46,408 nt of DNA from an uncultured Aeromonadaceae bacterium (GTDB lineage: Bacteria; Pseudomonadota; Gammaproteobacteria; Enterobacterales; Aeromonadaceae). The stretch lies in contig CAMFKP010000030.1 of assembly GCA_945957385.1 (NCBI GenBank), forward strand, positions 1 to 46,408, read 5' to 3'. Below, piece after piece: positions 38,900 through 46,408 of this stretch. The position numbers and the translations under genes are program-made. How positions within the stretch are numbered: position 1 is the stretch's first letter; each line of letters starts with the position of its first letter. The notes beneath the pieces are model-generated. The model was not told where the DNA came from and made no database searches. It worked only from the letters and a program-made list of their open reading frames with translations.

Positions 38900-39444
38900 T
38901 GAGTGCTGACGGCTGCCCACCCTGTCTGTTACGTAGCTGGCAGGCGCACCAGCGCGAGCTCTACGGCTGGCTGTGCCTGCGGCTAGGTTCGCCGGAGCAG
39001 GCCGAGGATGCGTTGCAGGAGATATTTCTCAAGGGATTGCGGCTCGGCAGCCGTTTTTGCGAGGTGGAGCAGCCTCGTGCCTGGTGGTTCGAGGTAGCCC
39101 GTCATCATGTGGTGGATATGTGGCGTCGGCCACAGCACACGCAGCCGCTGACGGAGGAGATTGCCGTCAGTGAGCCGGACATCGACGCCGTCGATTTGCT
39201 CAGTGCCTGTTTACCTCGGGTGCTGGCCGAGCTCAGTGCCGAGGATCAGCAGATATTGCGTTGCTGCGATCTCGAGGGGCTGAGCCAGGCCGCATATGCC
39301 GCGGCCCATGGCTTGAGCCTGCCAGCGACAAAATCACGGTTGCAGCGGGCGCGGGTACGGCTGCGGCGCCAGCTGATCACCTCGTGCGGCGTTCGCTTTG
39401 ACAGTGCCGGGCGCGTGTGTTGCCATACCCCGAGAACGCGCTGA
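38899..39444 (+). CDS. ECF-type sigma factor (SigZ-like) inside the arsenic operon
   Basis: 181 residues. Region 2 reads AHQRELYGWLCLRLGSPEQAEDALQEIFLKGL and PRAWWFEVARHHVVDMWRR; region 4 reads LSQAAYAAAHGLSLPATKSRLQRARVRLRRQL. The C-terminal SCGVRFDSAGRVCCHTPR resembles the Cys-containing tail of SigZ-type factors. The ATG at 38899 overlaps the acr3 stop. No anti-sigma gene is nearby, so it may sense metalloid through its own cysteines; this is conjecture. Targets unknown. Confidence 0.87.
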   Translation: MSADGCPPCLLRSWQAHQRELYGWLCLRLGSPEQAEDALQEIFLKGLRLGSRFCEVEQPRAWWFEVARHHVVDMWRRPQHTQPLTEEIAVSEPDIDAVDLLSACLPRVLAELSAEDQQILRCCDLEGLSQAAYAAAHGLSLPATKSRLQRARVRLRRQLITSCGVRFDSAGRVCCHTPRTR

Positions 39445-39517
39445 TTTTTTGTCGCCGAGCGGCATCTTTTCCCCACCGCTAACGTCTTCCTGATGAATGC
39501 AAAGATCAGGAGATACC

Positions 39518-40561
39518 ATGCGCTTACCGTTTGCAAACCCGCGGCTCAATTCGCTCGTTTCCGTAGCGTTTCTAATGTTGCTGGCTGCCATCTGGCTGGT
39601 GCTCTATCTGGCAATAGCCCCACTTTCGACCGCGCTGGTCAATTTTCTGCCGCTTGCCGCCGGCGGGCCGCTGTACTTGGCGCTGGCGTTTTTCTTGTAT
39701 GACGTGCCCAAGGTGCTGTTGCTGCTTTGCGCGGTGGTGTTTGTCATGGGGATGGTCAATACCTTCTTCACAGCAGAACGTACCCGGGCACTGCTGGTGC
39801 GACGCGGTGAGGGAGGGGCCAATGTACTGGCGGCGTTACTCGGGATAGTGACCCCGTTCTGTTCCTGTTCGGCGGTGCCGCTGTTTATCGGCTTCGTGCA
39901 AGCCGGTGTCCCGTTGGGCGTCACCTTTTCATTTCTGATCGCGGCGCCCATGGTCAACGAGGTGGCGCTGGCGATGCTGCTGGCGCTGTTTGGCTGGCAG
40001 ACGGCATTGCTCTACCTGTCGCTGGGATTGATGGTCGCCATCCTCTCGGGCTGGGTGATCGGCCGTTTGCACATGCAGCGCTACCTGGAGCCCTGGGTCA
40101 GCCAGTTACCTCACGTTGATGCCGCTCAGGTTGCCAGTGGCATGCCGCTTAGCGACCGCCTGAGCGCAGGCGGCCAGGCGGTCAAAGCGATTGTTGGCCG
40201 GGTTTGGCCTTATGTGTTGCTGGGGATTGCGCTTGGCGCCCTGATCCACGGCTATGTCCCGACCGATTTCATGGCGGCCTTCATGGGTAAGCAAGCGTGG
40301 TGGGCGGTGCCGTTGGCCGTGCTGATGGGCGTGCCGATGTACAGCAATGCGGCCGGTATCTTGCCGGTGGTTCAGGCACTGCTGGCCAAAGGGGCCGCCC
40401 TTGGTACTGTGCTGGCCTTCATGATGGCGGTGATCGCCCTGTCGTTACCTGAGCTGGTGATTCTGCGCAAGGTACTGCGCCCACCGTTGATCGCCACATT
40501 TGTGGCTGTGGTGACGGTGGGGATACTGATGGTCGGTTTTGTGTTCAATCTGCTGTTGTAA
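39518..40561 (+). CDS. ArsP/SO_0444-like permease
   Basis: 347 residues, eight to ten helices. VTPFCSCSAVPLFIGFVQAGVPLGVTFSFLIAAPMVNEVAL (key part TPFCSCSAVPLFIGF) and MGVPMYSNAAGILPVVQALL are the two conserved pore segments of the family that includes ArsP, the exporter of trivalent organoarsenicals. The Cys pair of FCSCS matches the substrate-binding site. Placement after acr3 supports a metalloid substrate. AGGAG at 39508-39512 supports ATG 39518. The following gene starts 32 bp later. Confidence 0.9.
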   Translation: MRLPFANPRLNSLVSVAFLMLLAAIWLVLYLAIAPLSTALVNFLPLAAGGPLYLALAFFLYDVPKVLLLLCAVVFVMGMVNTFFTAERTRALLVRRGEGGANVLAALLGIVTPFCSCSAVPLFIGFVQAGVPLGVTFSFLIAAPMVNEVALAMLLALFGWQTALLYLSLGLMVAILSGWVIGRLHMQRYLEPWVSQLPHVDAAQVASGMPLSDRLSAGGQAVKAIVGRVWPYVLLGIALGALIHGYVPTDFMAAFMGKQAWWAVPLAVLMGVPMYSNAAGILPVVQALLAKGAALGTVLAFMMAVIALSLPELVILRKVLRPPLIATFVAVVTVGILMVGFVFNLLL

Positions 40562-40593
40562 GTGTCTGATGTTCAATCACGAGGAGCAATCTT

Positions 40594-40833
40594 ATGAAAC
40601 AGGTCAAAGTACTGGGTCCTGGCTGCAGCCGCTGTCAAACCCTGGCCCGCCTCATCGAGGAGGTGGCGGCAGAGCAGGGGGTTGCGATTTCGTTGCATAA
40701 GGTGACGGATCTGCCGCAAATCGTTGCCTATGGCGTCATGTCTACACCGGGTGTGGTCATCGACGAACAGCTGGTCCATGCCGGAGGCTTGCCCAGCCGT
40801 GAGACCATAACGGGCTGGTTCAAGCCGCAGTGA
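40594..40833 (+). CDS. Small thioredoxin-like protein with CSRC motif
   Basis: 79 residues. KQVKVLGPGCSRCQTLARLIEEVAAEQG gives the beta-alpha start with redox motif C-S-R-C (residues 10-13), and MSTPGVVIDEQLVHAGGLPS contains the cis-Pro loop. It is the 'small redox-active disulfide' family often found beside DUF318/ArsP permeases. It may reduce cysteines of the permease or deliver a metalloid. AGGAG is upstream; the operon ends here, 21 bp from convergent chrA. Confidence 0.92.
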   Translation: MKQVKVLGPGCSRCQTLARLIEEVAAEQGVAISLHKVTDLPQIVAYGVMSTPGVVIDEQLVHAGGLPSRETITGWFKPQ

Positions 40834-40854
40834 CGTTGCATTGGCTGCTCTGGT

Positions 40855-42066
40855 TTATCGCGCTAGCAGCAAGGCCGCCACGCCACAGCCGAGCACCACT
40901 AACCAGGGCGGCAGGCGCCAGAACTGCAACGCGATAAAGGCCAGCAGCGCCAGCACCAGATCGCCGGCGGAGTGGATGCTGCTGGTCCAGACCGGATCAT
41001 ACAGCGCCGCCAGCAGCAGGCCGACGACACCGGCATTGACGCCGGCCAGCGCGGCACACAAGCGAGGTTGCTGGCGCAAGGCATGCCAGAACGGCAGGCT
41101 GGCGGCCAGCAGCAAAAACGCCGGCGCGAACAGGGCCAGCAGACACGCGACTCCGCTCGTGAAGCCGCCGAGCGGTTCGTTCAGCGCGGCGCCGGCGAAC
41201 GCGGCAAAGGTAAACAGCGGGCCGGGCACGGCCTGGGCCGCGCCATAGCCGGCCAGAAACAGATCCCCATCCAGACGACCAGTGCTGACCAGCTCGCTTT
41301 GCAAGAGGGGTAACACTACATGCCCGCCACCAAATACCAGGGCGCCGGTGCGATAGAACAGCGCCAGCGGGGGAAATAACGACTCGGGAAATTGCTGTGC
41401 CAACCAGGGCAATGCCAGCAGCAGGATCGCAAACAGCAATAACCAGCCCAGCGCGCCACGACGACTGATTGGACAGGGGCGCTCTGTGGTGAGCTGAGTC
41501 GGGAGGGCCGGGCAAAGCCAGAGTCCGGCGATGCCGGCCAGCAGTAGCACCAGCAGCTGCAAACTGGCTGTCGGATAGAGCAGGACGGCACTGGCACACA
41601 GCGCCATCAGGGTAACGCGTGTGCGGTCTGGACAGAGCTGGCGCGCCATGCCCCAGACGGCTTGTGCGATGACTGCCACCGCCACGACCTTGAGGCCATG
41701 AAACAGCGGCTGCAGCGCCAGTTCCGGCTGTTGGCGCAATCCGAGCGCCAGCACCAGCAGCGCCAGCGCCGATGGCAGCGTGAAGCCGAGCCAGGCCGCC
41801 AGCGCCCCGGCATAGCCCGCGCGGCCTAACCCTAACGCCATGCCGACCTGGCTGCTGGCGGGCCCGGGCAGAAACTGGCACAACGCGACCAGATCGGCAT
41901 AACCGGCCTCGTCCAGCCAACGGCGGCGGGTGACAAACTCGGCCCGAAAATAACCAAGGTGGGCAATGGGCCCGCCGAAGCTGGTCAGCCCCAGGCGTAA
42001 AAAAATCAAAAAGATCACCAGCGGATGGCGATCAGGGGCTGCGCCTGTCATGTCAATCTGGGCCAT
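40855..42066 (-). CDS. chrA: Chromate transporter ChrA (two-domain form)
   Basis: 403 residues, the long form of the CHR family. Repeat 1 has FLRLGLTSFGGPIAHLGYFRAEFVTRRRWLDEAGYADLVALCQFLPGPASSQVGMALG (key part SFGGPIAHLGYFR and CQFLPGPASSQ); repeat 2 has LVFGGGHVVLPLLQSELV and GYGAAQAVPGPLFTFAAF. It exports chromate from the cytoplasm. It converges on the arsenic operon, giving a short metal(loid) resistance block. Confidence 0.95.
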   Translation of the reverse strand: MAQIDMTGAAPDRHPLVIFLIFLRLGLTSFGGPIAHLGYFRAEFVTRRRWLDEAGYADLVALCQFLPGPASSQVGMALGLGRAGYAGALAAWLGFTLPSALALLVLALGLRQQPELALQPLFHGLKVVAVAVIAQAVWGMARQLCPDRTRVTLMALCASAVLLYPTASLQLLVLLLAGIAGLWLCPALPTQLTTERPCPISRRGALGWLLLFAILLLALPWLAQQFPESLFPPLALFYRTGALVFGGGHVVLPLLQSELVSTGRLDGDLFLAGYGAAQAVPGPLFTFAAFAGAALNEPLGGFTSGVACLLALFAPAFLLLAASLPFWHALRQQPRLCAALAGVNAGVVGLLLAALYDPVWTSSIHSAGDLVLALLAFIALQFWRLPPWLVVLGCGVAALLLAR

Positions 42067-42137
42067 GGCACTCCTCTGTCAATCGAATCGGCGATGATCA
42101 CTCTGGCGCATGACAAACCGATGACAACGGCCGGCCA

Positions 42138-42542
42138 TCACTCCGTCTGTGGCCTGGCAGCAAGGATGGCGCCCAGATTGTCCTCAATCCAATCCACCAG
42201 CTGCTCGACGTGGCGTGCCACCTCCAGGCCCATCGCAGTCAGATCGTACTCGACATGGGGCGGCACCACCGGATAGGCGGTACGGCGCACCAGGCCATCC
42301 TGCTCCAGCCACTGCAGCGTCTGCGCCAGCATTTTTTCACTGACGCCACCGATCTTGCGTCGCAAGTCACTAAAACGGTGGGTGCCGGCCAGCAGCGCCA
42401 CCAACACCAGCACGCCCCAACGGCTGGTCACATGTTTGAGCACCTCGCGCGATGGACATTTTTCTGAAAACACATAGCCCCGGGCCAGTAGGTCTCCCAG
42501 GCGATGCTCACCCTCAACAGGCCGATCCGTTGTCTCGCTCAT
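42138..42542 (-). CDS. HxlR-family redox regulator (QorR-like)
   Basis: 134 residues. Cys29 in VFSEKCPSREVL sits at the redox-sensing place known from HxlR-type QorR/YodB. The winged helix is WGVLVLVALLAGTHRFSDLRRKIGGVSEKMLAQTLQWLEQDGLVRR. It is divergent from qorB with an 88-bp spacer, the same pairing as ytfH-ytfG in E. coli. It probably represses qorB until quinones or diamide oxidise Cys29. Confidence 0.92.
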   Translation of the reverse strand: MSETTDRPVEGEHRLGDLLARGYVFSEKCPSREVLKHVTSRWGVLVLVALLAGTHRFSDLRRKIGGVSEKMLAQTLQWLEQDGLVRRTAYPVVPPHVEYDLTAMGLEVARHVEQLVDWIEDNLGAILAARPQTE

Positions 42543-42546
42543 TTCA

Positions 42547-42571
42547 TACTTACCTTTTGGTGCGTACTTAC
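42547..42571. promoter_or_regulatory. Direct repeats in the qorR-qorB spacer
   Basis: TACTTAC occurs at 42547-42553 and 42565-42571, 18 bp start to start. They lie just upstream of the regulator gene and in the qorB promoter zone, and are plausible binding sites of the HxlR-type repressor. Confidence 0.55.
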
Positions 42572-42630
42572 AAAAAGTTTGTTAGGGCGATATGGTAATT
42601 CCGTCTACAGAAATTACCAAGGAGATTGGG

Positions 42631-43485
42631 ATGATTGTTGTTACAGGTGCGTCCGGCCAATTGGGTCGTCTGGTAATGGAATTCCTGCTGCAGCGTGTGC
42701 CGGCCGGCCAGCTTGTCGCCGCAGTACGCAGTCCGCACAAGGTGGCCGATCTGGCCGCGCGCGGTGTGGTGGTGCGGCATGCCGACTATAGCGATCCGGC
42801 GTCATTGCGCCGCGCGTTTAGCGGCGCCAGCAAGGTGTTGCTGATCTCCGGTAATGAGATTGGCCAGCGCCTGCCGCAACACGCGGCGGTGATTGAGGCG
42901 GCCAAGGCGGTCGGCGTGCCCTGGCTGTTCTATACCAGTCTGCTGCATGCCGATGTCTCCCCGCTAGGGTTGGCAGAGGAACATCGTCAGACCGAACGGC
43001 TCATCCGTGAATCAGGGCTCAACCATGTCCTGCTGCGTAATGGCTGGTACACCGAAAACTACCTGGCCTCGATTCCGGCGGCACTGAGTCATCATGCCTT
43101 TCTCGGCAGTGCCGGTGACGGGCTTATCGCCTCGGCTGCCCGGGCTGACTATGCCGAAGCGGCCGCCGTGGCGTTGACCCAGGATCAACCCTCCGGGACT
43201 GTCTATGAGCTGGCCGGTGATGAGGCCTATACGCTGGCGCAATTGAGTGCCGCTATCGCCGAGGCTGCGGGCAAACCCGTGGTGTATCAGGATCTGCCTC
43301 AGGTCGAGTTTGCGGCTGTGCTGGAACAGGCCGGTTTGCCGCCGGAGTTTGCCCAGCTGCTGGCCGACTCCGATGTCGGTGCCAGCCGTGGCGGTTTGTT
43401 CGATGACAGCCACACCCTGAGTCAGCTGATTGGCCATGCGACCACATCGTGGCAGACCATGGTGCATGCCGCAGCGGGCTCATAA
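42631..43485 (+). CDS. qorB: NAD(P)H:quinone oxidoreductase, QorB type
   Basis: 284 residues. N-terminal dinucleotide motif VTGASGQLGRLV near residues 4-15, then VAAVRSPHKVADLAARGVVVRHADYSDPASL, the NmrA-like layout of YtfG/QorB. Good match also in FYTSLLHADVSPLGLAEEHRQTERLIRESG (key part YTSLLHADVSPLGLAEEH). It reduces quinones and protects from electrophile stress. AAGGAG at 42619-42624 supports ATG 42631. Divergent from its likely regulator. Confidence 0.93.
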   Translation: MIVVTGASGQLGRLVMEFLLQRVPAGQLVAAVRSPHKVADLAARGVVVRHADYSDPASLRRAFSGASKVLLISGNEIGQRLPQHAAVIEAAKAVGVPWLFYTSLLHADVSPLGLAEEHRQTERLIRESGLNHVLLRNGWYTENYLASIPAALSHHAFLGSAGDGLIASAARADYAEAAAVALTQDQPSGTVYELAGDEAYTLAQLSAAIAEAAGKPVVYQDLPQVEFAAVLEQAGLPPEFAQLLADSDVGASRGGLFDDSHTLSQLIGHATTSWQTMVHAAAGS

Positions 43486-43526
43486 CGTGCTGGCCCCGTC
43501 GGCCCCCCAGCCCCAGTGAACCTGCG

Positions 43527-44564
43527 CTAGCGGGTTTCGGGCTCACAGGCTGCCAGCGTATCGATGCGCTCGCCATGGCGCAGGCGCTGGCGCAGCGCCT
43601 GGATCTGGGCATCCATCGCCGCGAGGCGGGCCAGATTGGCGCGCTCGGCGGCCGAGGTGACCAAGATATGCTGGATGCCGCCATGGCGAATCACCAGCCG
43701 CTGGTCTGCCATCAGCGCCAGCAGGGGATCATGGGTGGCGATCAGCACGATTTTCTCCTGGCGGACCAGCAGCTGCAACGCACGCTGGCGATCGATGCCG
43801 GCATTCTCCACCTCGTCGATCAGCACCACGGGCGACGCACTTAAAAACGCGGTATCGGCAATCATCAAGGCGCGGGATTGACCGCCGGATAGCGCGGTCA
43901 GCGCGGTCTGGGGGGTGAACGGTTCGCCCGCCAGCAGGTTGGCGTGCTGCAAAATATCGTCGACCACCTGCTCAGGGGCGATGCCGCGGCTTTCGGCATG
44001 CAGCGCGATGAAATCGCCGACGCTGGTGTCCATCACAAAGTTCATGTTCTGGGATAACTGGGCCACCAGTTTATGCTCCAGCGAAAAGCGCAGTGCCGGA
44101 TCCGGCGTCTGACCATTGATCAGGATGCGCCGGCGGGTCGGGGTATCGCCCTGGGCCATCCACTCGATGTCCGCCAGCAAGCGGCTCTTGCCGGAGCCGG
44201 TCGGACCGACGATGCTGGTGACCGAGCCGGTTGGCAACGTCAGGCAGATCGGCTCGGCGGCGCCAAATTTATTCTGGCCACCGAGCAGCGTCAGGCTGTC
44301 GAGGCGCAGGCGCGCACTGTGGGCCTGCTGCTGGCTCAGGGTGTGCAGCAGGCGCGTCAGGTTTTGCTGCAGCTGCGCGCGGCTTAAGCCGATGTCGTCA
44401 AAATGGCTCTCCGGCAGTTGGGCCAGCGCCTGGCGCAACGAGGTGGTCGCCGCGCTGGCGCTCAGACCGTAGCCGGGTAGCAGGTCGGCCAGGGGCGGGT
44501 AACGGGTCAACAGGTCGGCCAAGGGCAGATCCCACTCGGCCTCCTGCGGTGGCAGTGGCGTCAT
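43527..44564 (-). CDS. ABC-type ATPase with DUF1858-like N-terminus, unknown system
   Basis: 345 residues. Residues 11-70 (LPLADLLTRYPPLADLLPGYGLSASAAT) resemble a DUF1858 domain but lack its Cys. The ATPase has Walker A GPTGSGKS (120-127), Q-loop QLSQNMNFVMD (169-179), signature LSGGQ (225-229), Walker B VVLIDE (246-251) and H-loop ATHDPLL. There are no membrane segments and no permease partner, so it is probably not a transporter. It starts by ATGA overlap with the GTPase gene (44561-44564). Together they look like a nucleotide-driven pair for metal or cofactor handling; the target is not visible. Confidence 0.8.
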   Translation of the reverse strand: MTPLPPQEAEWDLPLADLLTRYPPLADLLPGYGLSASAATTSLRQALAQLPESHFDDIGLSRAQLQQNLTRLLHTLSQQQAHSARLRLDSLTLLGGQNKFGAAEPICLTLPTGSVTSIVGPTGSGKSRLLADIEWMAQGDTPTRRRILINGQTPDPALRFSLEHKLVAQLSQNMNFVMDTSVGDFIALHAESRGIAPEQVVDDILQHANLLAGEPFTPQTALTALSGGQSRALMIADTAFLSASPVVLIDEVENAGIDRQRALQLLVRQEKIVLIATHDPLLALMADQRLVIRHGGIQHILVTSAAERANLARLAAMDAQIQALRQRLRHGERIDTLAACEPETR

Positions 44565-45250
44565 GCTTCGATCCTTATCTTCTTGATGTTGCCGGTCTGG
44601 TAATCGGCACCGATGCGAGTTTCTCCCAGGCAGTAGGAGCACAGCGCCGCCGGCATCGTAAACCGCAGACTGCCGCCATTGAGGGTGGTGGTCTCCTGCG
44701 CTGCATCCAGCAGGGTCGACAGCTCATAGGCGCCCTGGCCGGTGATGCCGTTGACGTGCAGGATGCGCGCCCTGGGGTTGACCTGTCGCACCCGAAACGC
44801 GAACACCTCGCGCTCGGCCTGCGAGACAATGTCGCCCTTGGTGATGACGACAATGTCTGCCAGTTTGAGCATGGGGCCGATTTTTTTCGGGGTGTTGATG
44901 CCCATCAGGTTGTCGATCACGCAGATCGCCAGTACGTCGCGGATATGGGGCGCACAGCGATTACACAGGCCGGCGCTCTCGGAGAGCAGCAGGTGGAACC
45001 CCTGGTCCAGCCCCCAACGCAGACAATCCTCGATGTTGCTGACAAAGTAGTGGTCCGGGCAGACGTTGCCCGACAAGCCAACGCGGACCGGCACCTGCAA
45101 CGTCTGATAGGCCTTGTCATCGTCGCTGCTCAGACAGTCAAATTTGACCACGCCGAGCGCGTGGCCGGCCGCTTGCAGCACGCGGATGACATGGGTCAGA
45201 ACCGATGTCTTGCCGGATGACGGTGGGCCCGAGACGGTGATCAGCTTCAT
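44561..45250 (-). CDS. HypB/CobW-like GTPase, unknown system
   Basis: 229 residues. P-loop SGPPSSGKTS at 7-16, switch-like KFDCLSSDDDKAYQ, Walker B-like HLLLSESAGLCNRCAPHI and the guanine motif ITKGD near 140-144 place it with SIMIBI GTPases such as HypB and UreG. Metal-site candidates are CNRC, the CPDHYF segment and the C-terminal CSYC. Such GTPases insert metals or protect cofactors of enzymes. The ATG at 45250 has AGGAG eight bases upstream; a GTG nine bases earlier is too near that site. A sigma54-type promoter lies just upstream. Confidence 0.82.
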   Translation of the reverse strand: MKLITVSGPPSSGKTSVLTHVIRVLQAAGHALGVVKFDCLSSDDDKAYQTLQVPVRVGLSGNVCPDHYFVSNIEDCLRWGLDQGFHLLLSESAGLCNRCAPHIRDVLAICVIDNLMGINTPKKIGPMLKLADIVVITKGDIVSQAEREVFAFRVRQVNPRARILHVNGITGQGAYELSTLLDAAQETTTLNGGSLRFTMPAALCSYCLGETRIGADYQTGNIKKIRIEA

Positions 45251-45287
45251 AACGTGCACTCCTTGCTGCGGTTATCACAGCAAGCTG

Positions 45288-45302
45288 GCAAGAGGGATGC
45301 CA
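45288..45302 (-). promoter_or_regulatory. Sigma54 promoter of the GTPase-ATPase operon
   Basis: On the minus strand TGGCATCCCTCTTGC: TGGCA and TTGC at the same 15-nt span as in the anfH promoter. Transcription should start near 45276, a 26-nt leader to the ATG. No CCGGTACAGTT or TGT-N10-ACA element was found in the next 400 bp, so the activator is unknown. Confidence 0.7.
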
Positions 45303-45829
45303 AGCCGCAACAGGGCGTTATTTGCAGCCATTTCAGGTAAAAAACAAACCTTATCAATGCATTACATTGAGGTGCGGACAGTGGGCACCAGGCGAGGCTG
45401 TGGGCGGGAGACGACAGAACGCACAATCGTGGTAAAAGCCACAATCGCCCCACGGCCCACCGAGCTGGCGCAGTGGCTGATTAATGCGGGCTCTGGCTAC
45501 CCGGCCATAGCGCGCCAGCGGCTTGAACCTGGGGGTGAGCCTGGCGCGTGGCGGCATCAGGCACTGGGCGGCGAAAAATAAAAAAACACCGGCGCCAAAT
45601 CGAAACGGCAGGTATTTTCTTGAGTGGTCAATACACGCCCGATTGCACAGATAACGCCATTTAAAATCATGGTTACTGCCGCGCCGGTAATCGCCGCGAA
45701 TAACCTGCGGCGGCAGTGGATAATAAAAGCAACACGGCGAAGCACAGTGTGTTAGTGATGGGTTCAGGTAAGCATGGTTATATCTGCTAAACTCAGCGCA
45801 ATGATAATTTGGGAATAATGGGAGCGGGT
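45303..45829. other. Intergenic region upstream of the GTPase operon and the small secreted protein
   Basis: About 530 bp. It holds a dyad GGTGC-N9-GCACC (45371-45389), a direct repeat ACAATCG (45423-45429, 45441-45447) around GTGG/CCAC, and an A-rich stretch near 45574-45590. An open frame across 45361-45581 has no ribosome site or recognisable domain and I do not call it a gene. Confidence 0.5.
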
Positions 45830-46141
45830 ATGTTGCTAAAACCGGTGATCATCTCTTTGTTGGCGGTGCTGTGTCTCAGCAGCGTGGCGCAAGCGGCACC
45901 AGGCAAAGCGGCGAAGGCCGATGAACGGCCAGGTAAGCCGGCGCAGGTTAATCGTGACGACAGAAAACCCGCCGCCTGGGACGAGCAGGAATATGGCTGG
46001 TGGGAGAAAAATTGTATCGATATCAAGATTGGCAGTGTGTCGCTGAAAAACGACTGTGAGCGCATGGATGGCAAATATCGCGACCATTACAACCGCAGCA
46101 TTCACAGCGGTAATAACCCGGGGCGCGGCCATAAAAAGTAG
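45830..46141 (+). CDS. Small secreted basic protein, unknown function
   Basis: 103 residues. Signal peptide MLLKPVIISLLAVLCLSSVAQAAPG (cleavage after AQA near residue 23). The mature part is lysine-rich and charged, with two Cys (NCIDIK and NDCERM) that could form a disulfide and a C-terminal GRGHKK. I do not recognise a family. GGAG five bases before the ATG at 45830 decides the start; upstream in-frame codons are ignored. Likely periplasmic. Confidence 0.75.
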   Translation: MLLKPVIISLLAVLCLSSVAQAAPGKAAKADERPGKPAQVNRDDRKPAAWDEQEYGWWEKNCIDIKIGSVSLKNDCERMDGKYRDHYNRSIHSGNNPGRGHKK

Positions 46142-46186
46142 TGGCGCCCCACGCGATGAGCGCCATCGCGCCAGCACGCAATGTGA

Positions 46187-46213
46187 TAACGCCAGCCGCG
46201 CTTGCTGGCGTTA
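46187..46213 (+). terminator. Hairpin terminator of the small secreted protein gene
   Basis: TAACGCCAGC (46187-46196) pairs with GCTGGCGTTA (46204-46213) around a 7-base loop, followed by the AT-rich ATATTTC. Confidence 0.75.
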
Positions 46214-46353
46214 ATATTTCTGTAGTCGGTCAGCGTGATATTAAACCCAGTCCATCAGCCAGTGATGGCATATGAATGTGATTCAGTTGACTGCAAATAA
46301 AGCACTCTTCAATATATTTTATTGCCATAGCCGCACATCTGGTTGATATAGTC

Positions 46354-46408
46354 GATATTCAGATATTCAGATATTCAGATATTCAGATATTCAGATATTC
46401 AGATATTC
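46354..46408. repeat. 8-bp tandem repeat at the contig end
   Basis: GATATTCA is repeated six full times plus seven bases, running into the end of the window. No interruption is seen. The true copy number cannot be read because the sequence stops inside the array. Confidence 0.95.

Noticed and set aside
45361..45581. Possible short gene upstream of the GTPase operon
   Set aside because: No ribosome site, no domain, and it overlaps the zone expected to hold promoter and enhancer sequences.
46354..46408. CRISPR array
   Set aside because: The 8-bp units are contiguous with no spacers and no cas genes are present.

Overview
This window reads as one end of a draft contig from a nitrogen-fixing gammaproteobacterium of fairly high GC. 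The gene content (ybhGFSR-type exporter, AppA-type phytase, Sbp, QorB/QorR pair, HI0607-type shikimate dehydrogenase-like protein) suits the Aeromonadales/Enterobacterales side of the class; the sequence alone does not fix the genus. Bases 1-47 are not genomic: they are the Illumina Nextera i5-side adapter with its index and the Tn5 mosaic end. The other end of the window stops inside an 8-bp tandem repeat, a likely assembly break. I see no tRNA, rRNA, CRISPR array, insertion sequence or prophage.

Layout. 48-1530: RND efflux adaptor and the start of its permease (minus). 1898-4133: a cystine-type amino-acid ABC importer. 4490-10086: a TetR regulator and a YbhGFSR-like ABC-2 exporter, with two palindromic operators. 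10297-11295: sulfate-binding protein. 11677-19623: DAACS symporter, AppA phytase, shikimate dehydrogenase-like enzyme, SLC13 transporter, DMT exporter and an HD-GYP response regulator. 20311-22652: a periplasmic solute-binding protein translationally coupled to a chemoreceptor.

The centre (22714-34375) is an iron-only nitrogenase island. Leftward run anfA, the sigma54 activator with an N-terminal Cys motif, and an N-terminally truncated NifN-like gene. Rightward run anfHDGK, a HEPN-like small protein, a split-barrel flavin/heme-type protein and anfO. The 620-bp divergent spacer holds a near-perfect sigma54 promoter for anfH, another for anfA, a duplicated 11-bp motif spaced by about three helical turns (candidate AnfA enhancer) and Mo-box-like half sites. 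modA and modE follow with a clear 11-6-11 ModE operator before modA, but modB and modC are absent here. Together this looks like a molybdenum-sensing switch beside a molybdenum-independent nitrogenase.

34604-40833: catalase-peroxidase KatG, then an arsenic-type operon: an ArsR repressor fused to a dual-specificity phosphatase, an ACR3 arsenite carrier, an ECF sigma factor, an ArsP-like permease and a small thioredoxin-like protein. 40855-43485: ChrA, and QorR/QorB divergent genes.

43527-45250: a two-gene operon of a HypB/CobW-like GTPase and an ABC-type ATPase with a DUF1858-like N-terminus. Its promoter matches the sigma54 consensus, so it may share nitrogen-related sigma54 control with the nitrogenase genes. 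This pair, the truncated NifN-like protein, and the ArsR-phosphatase fusion are the best candidates for undescribed biology. The window closes with a small secreted protein.
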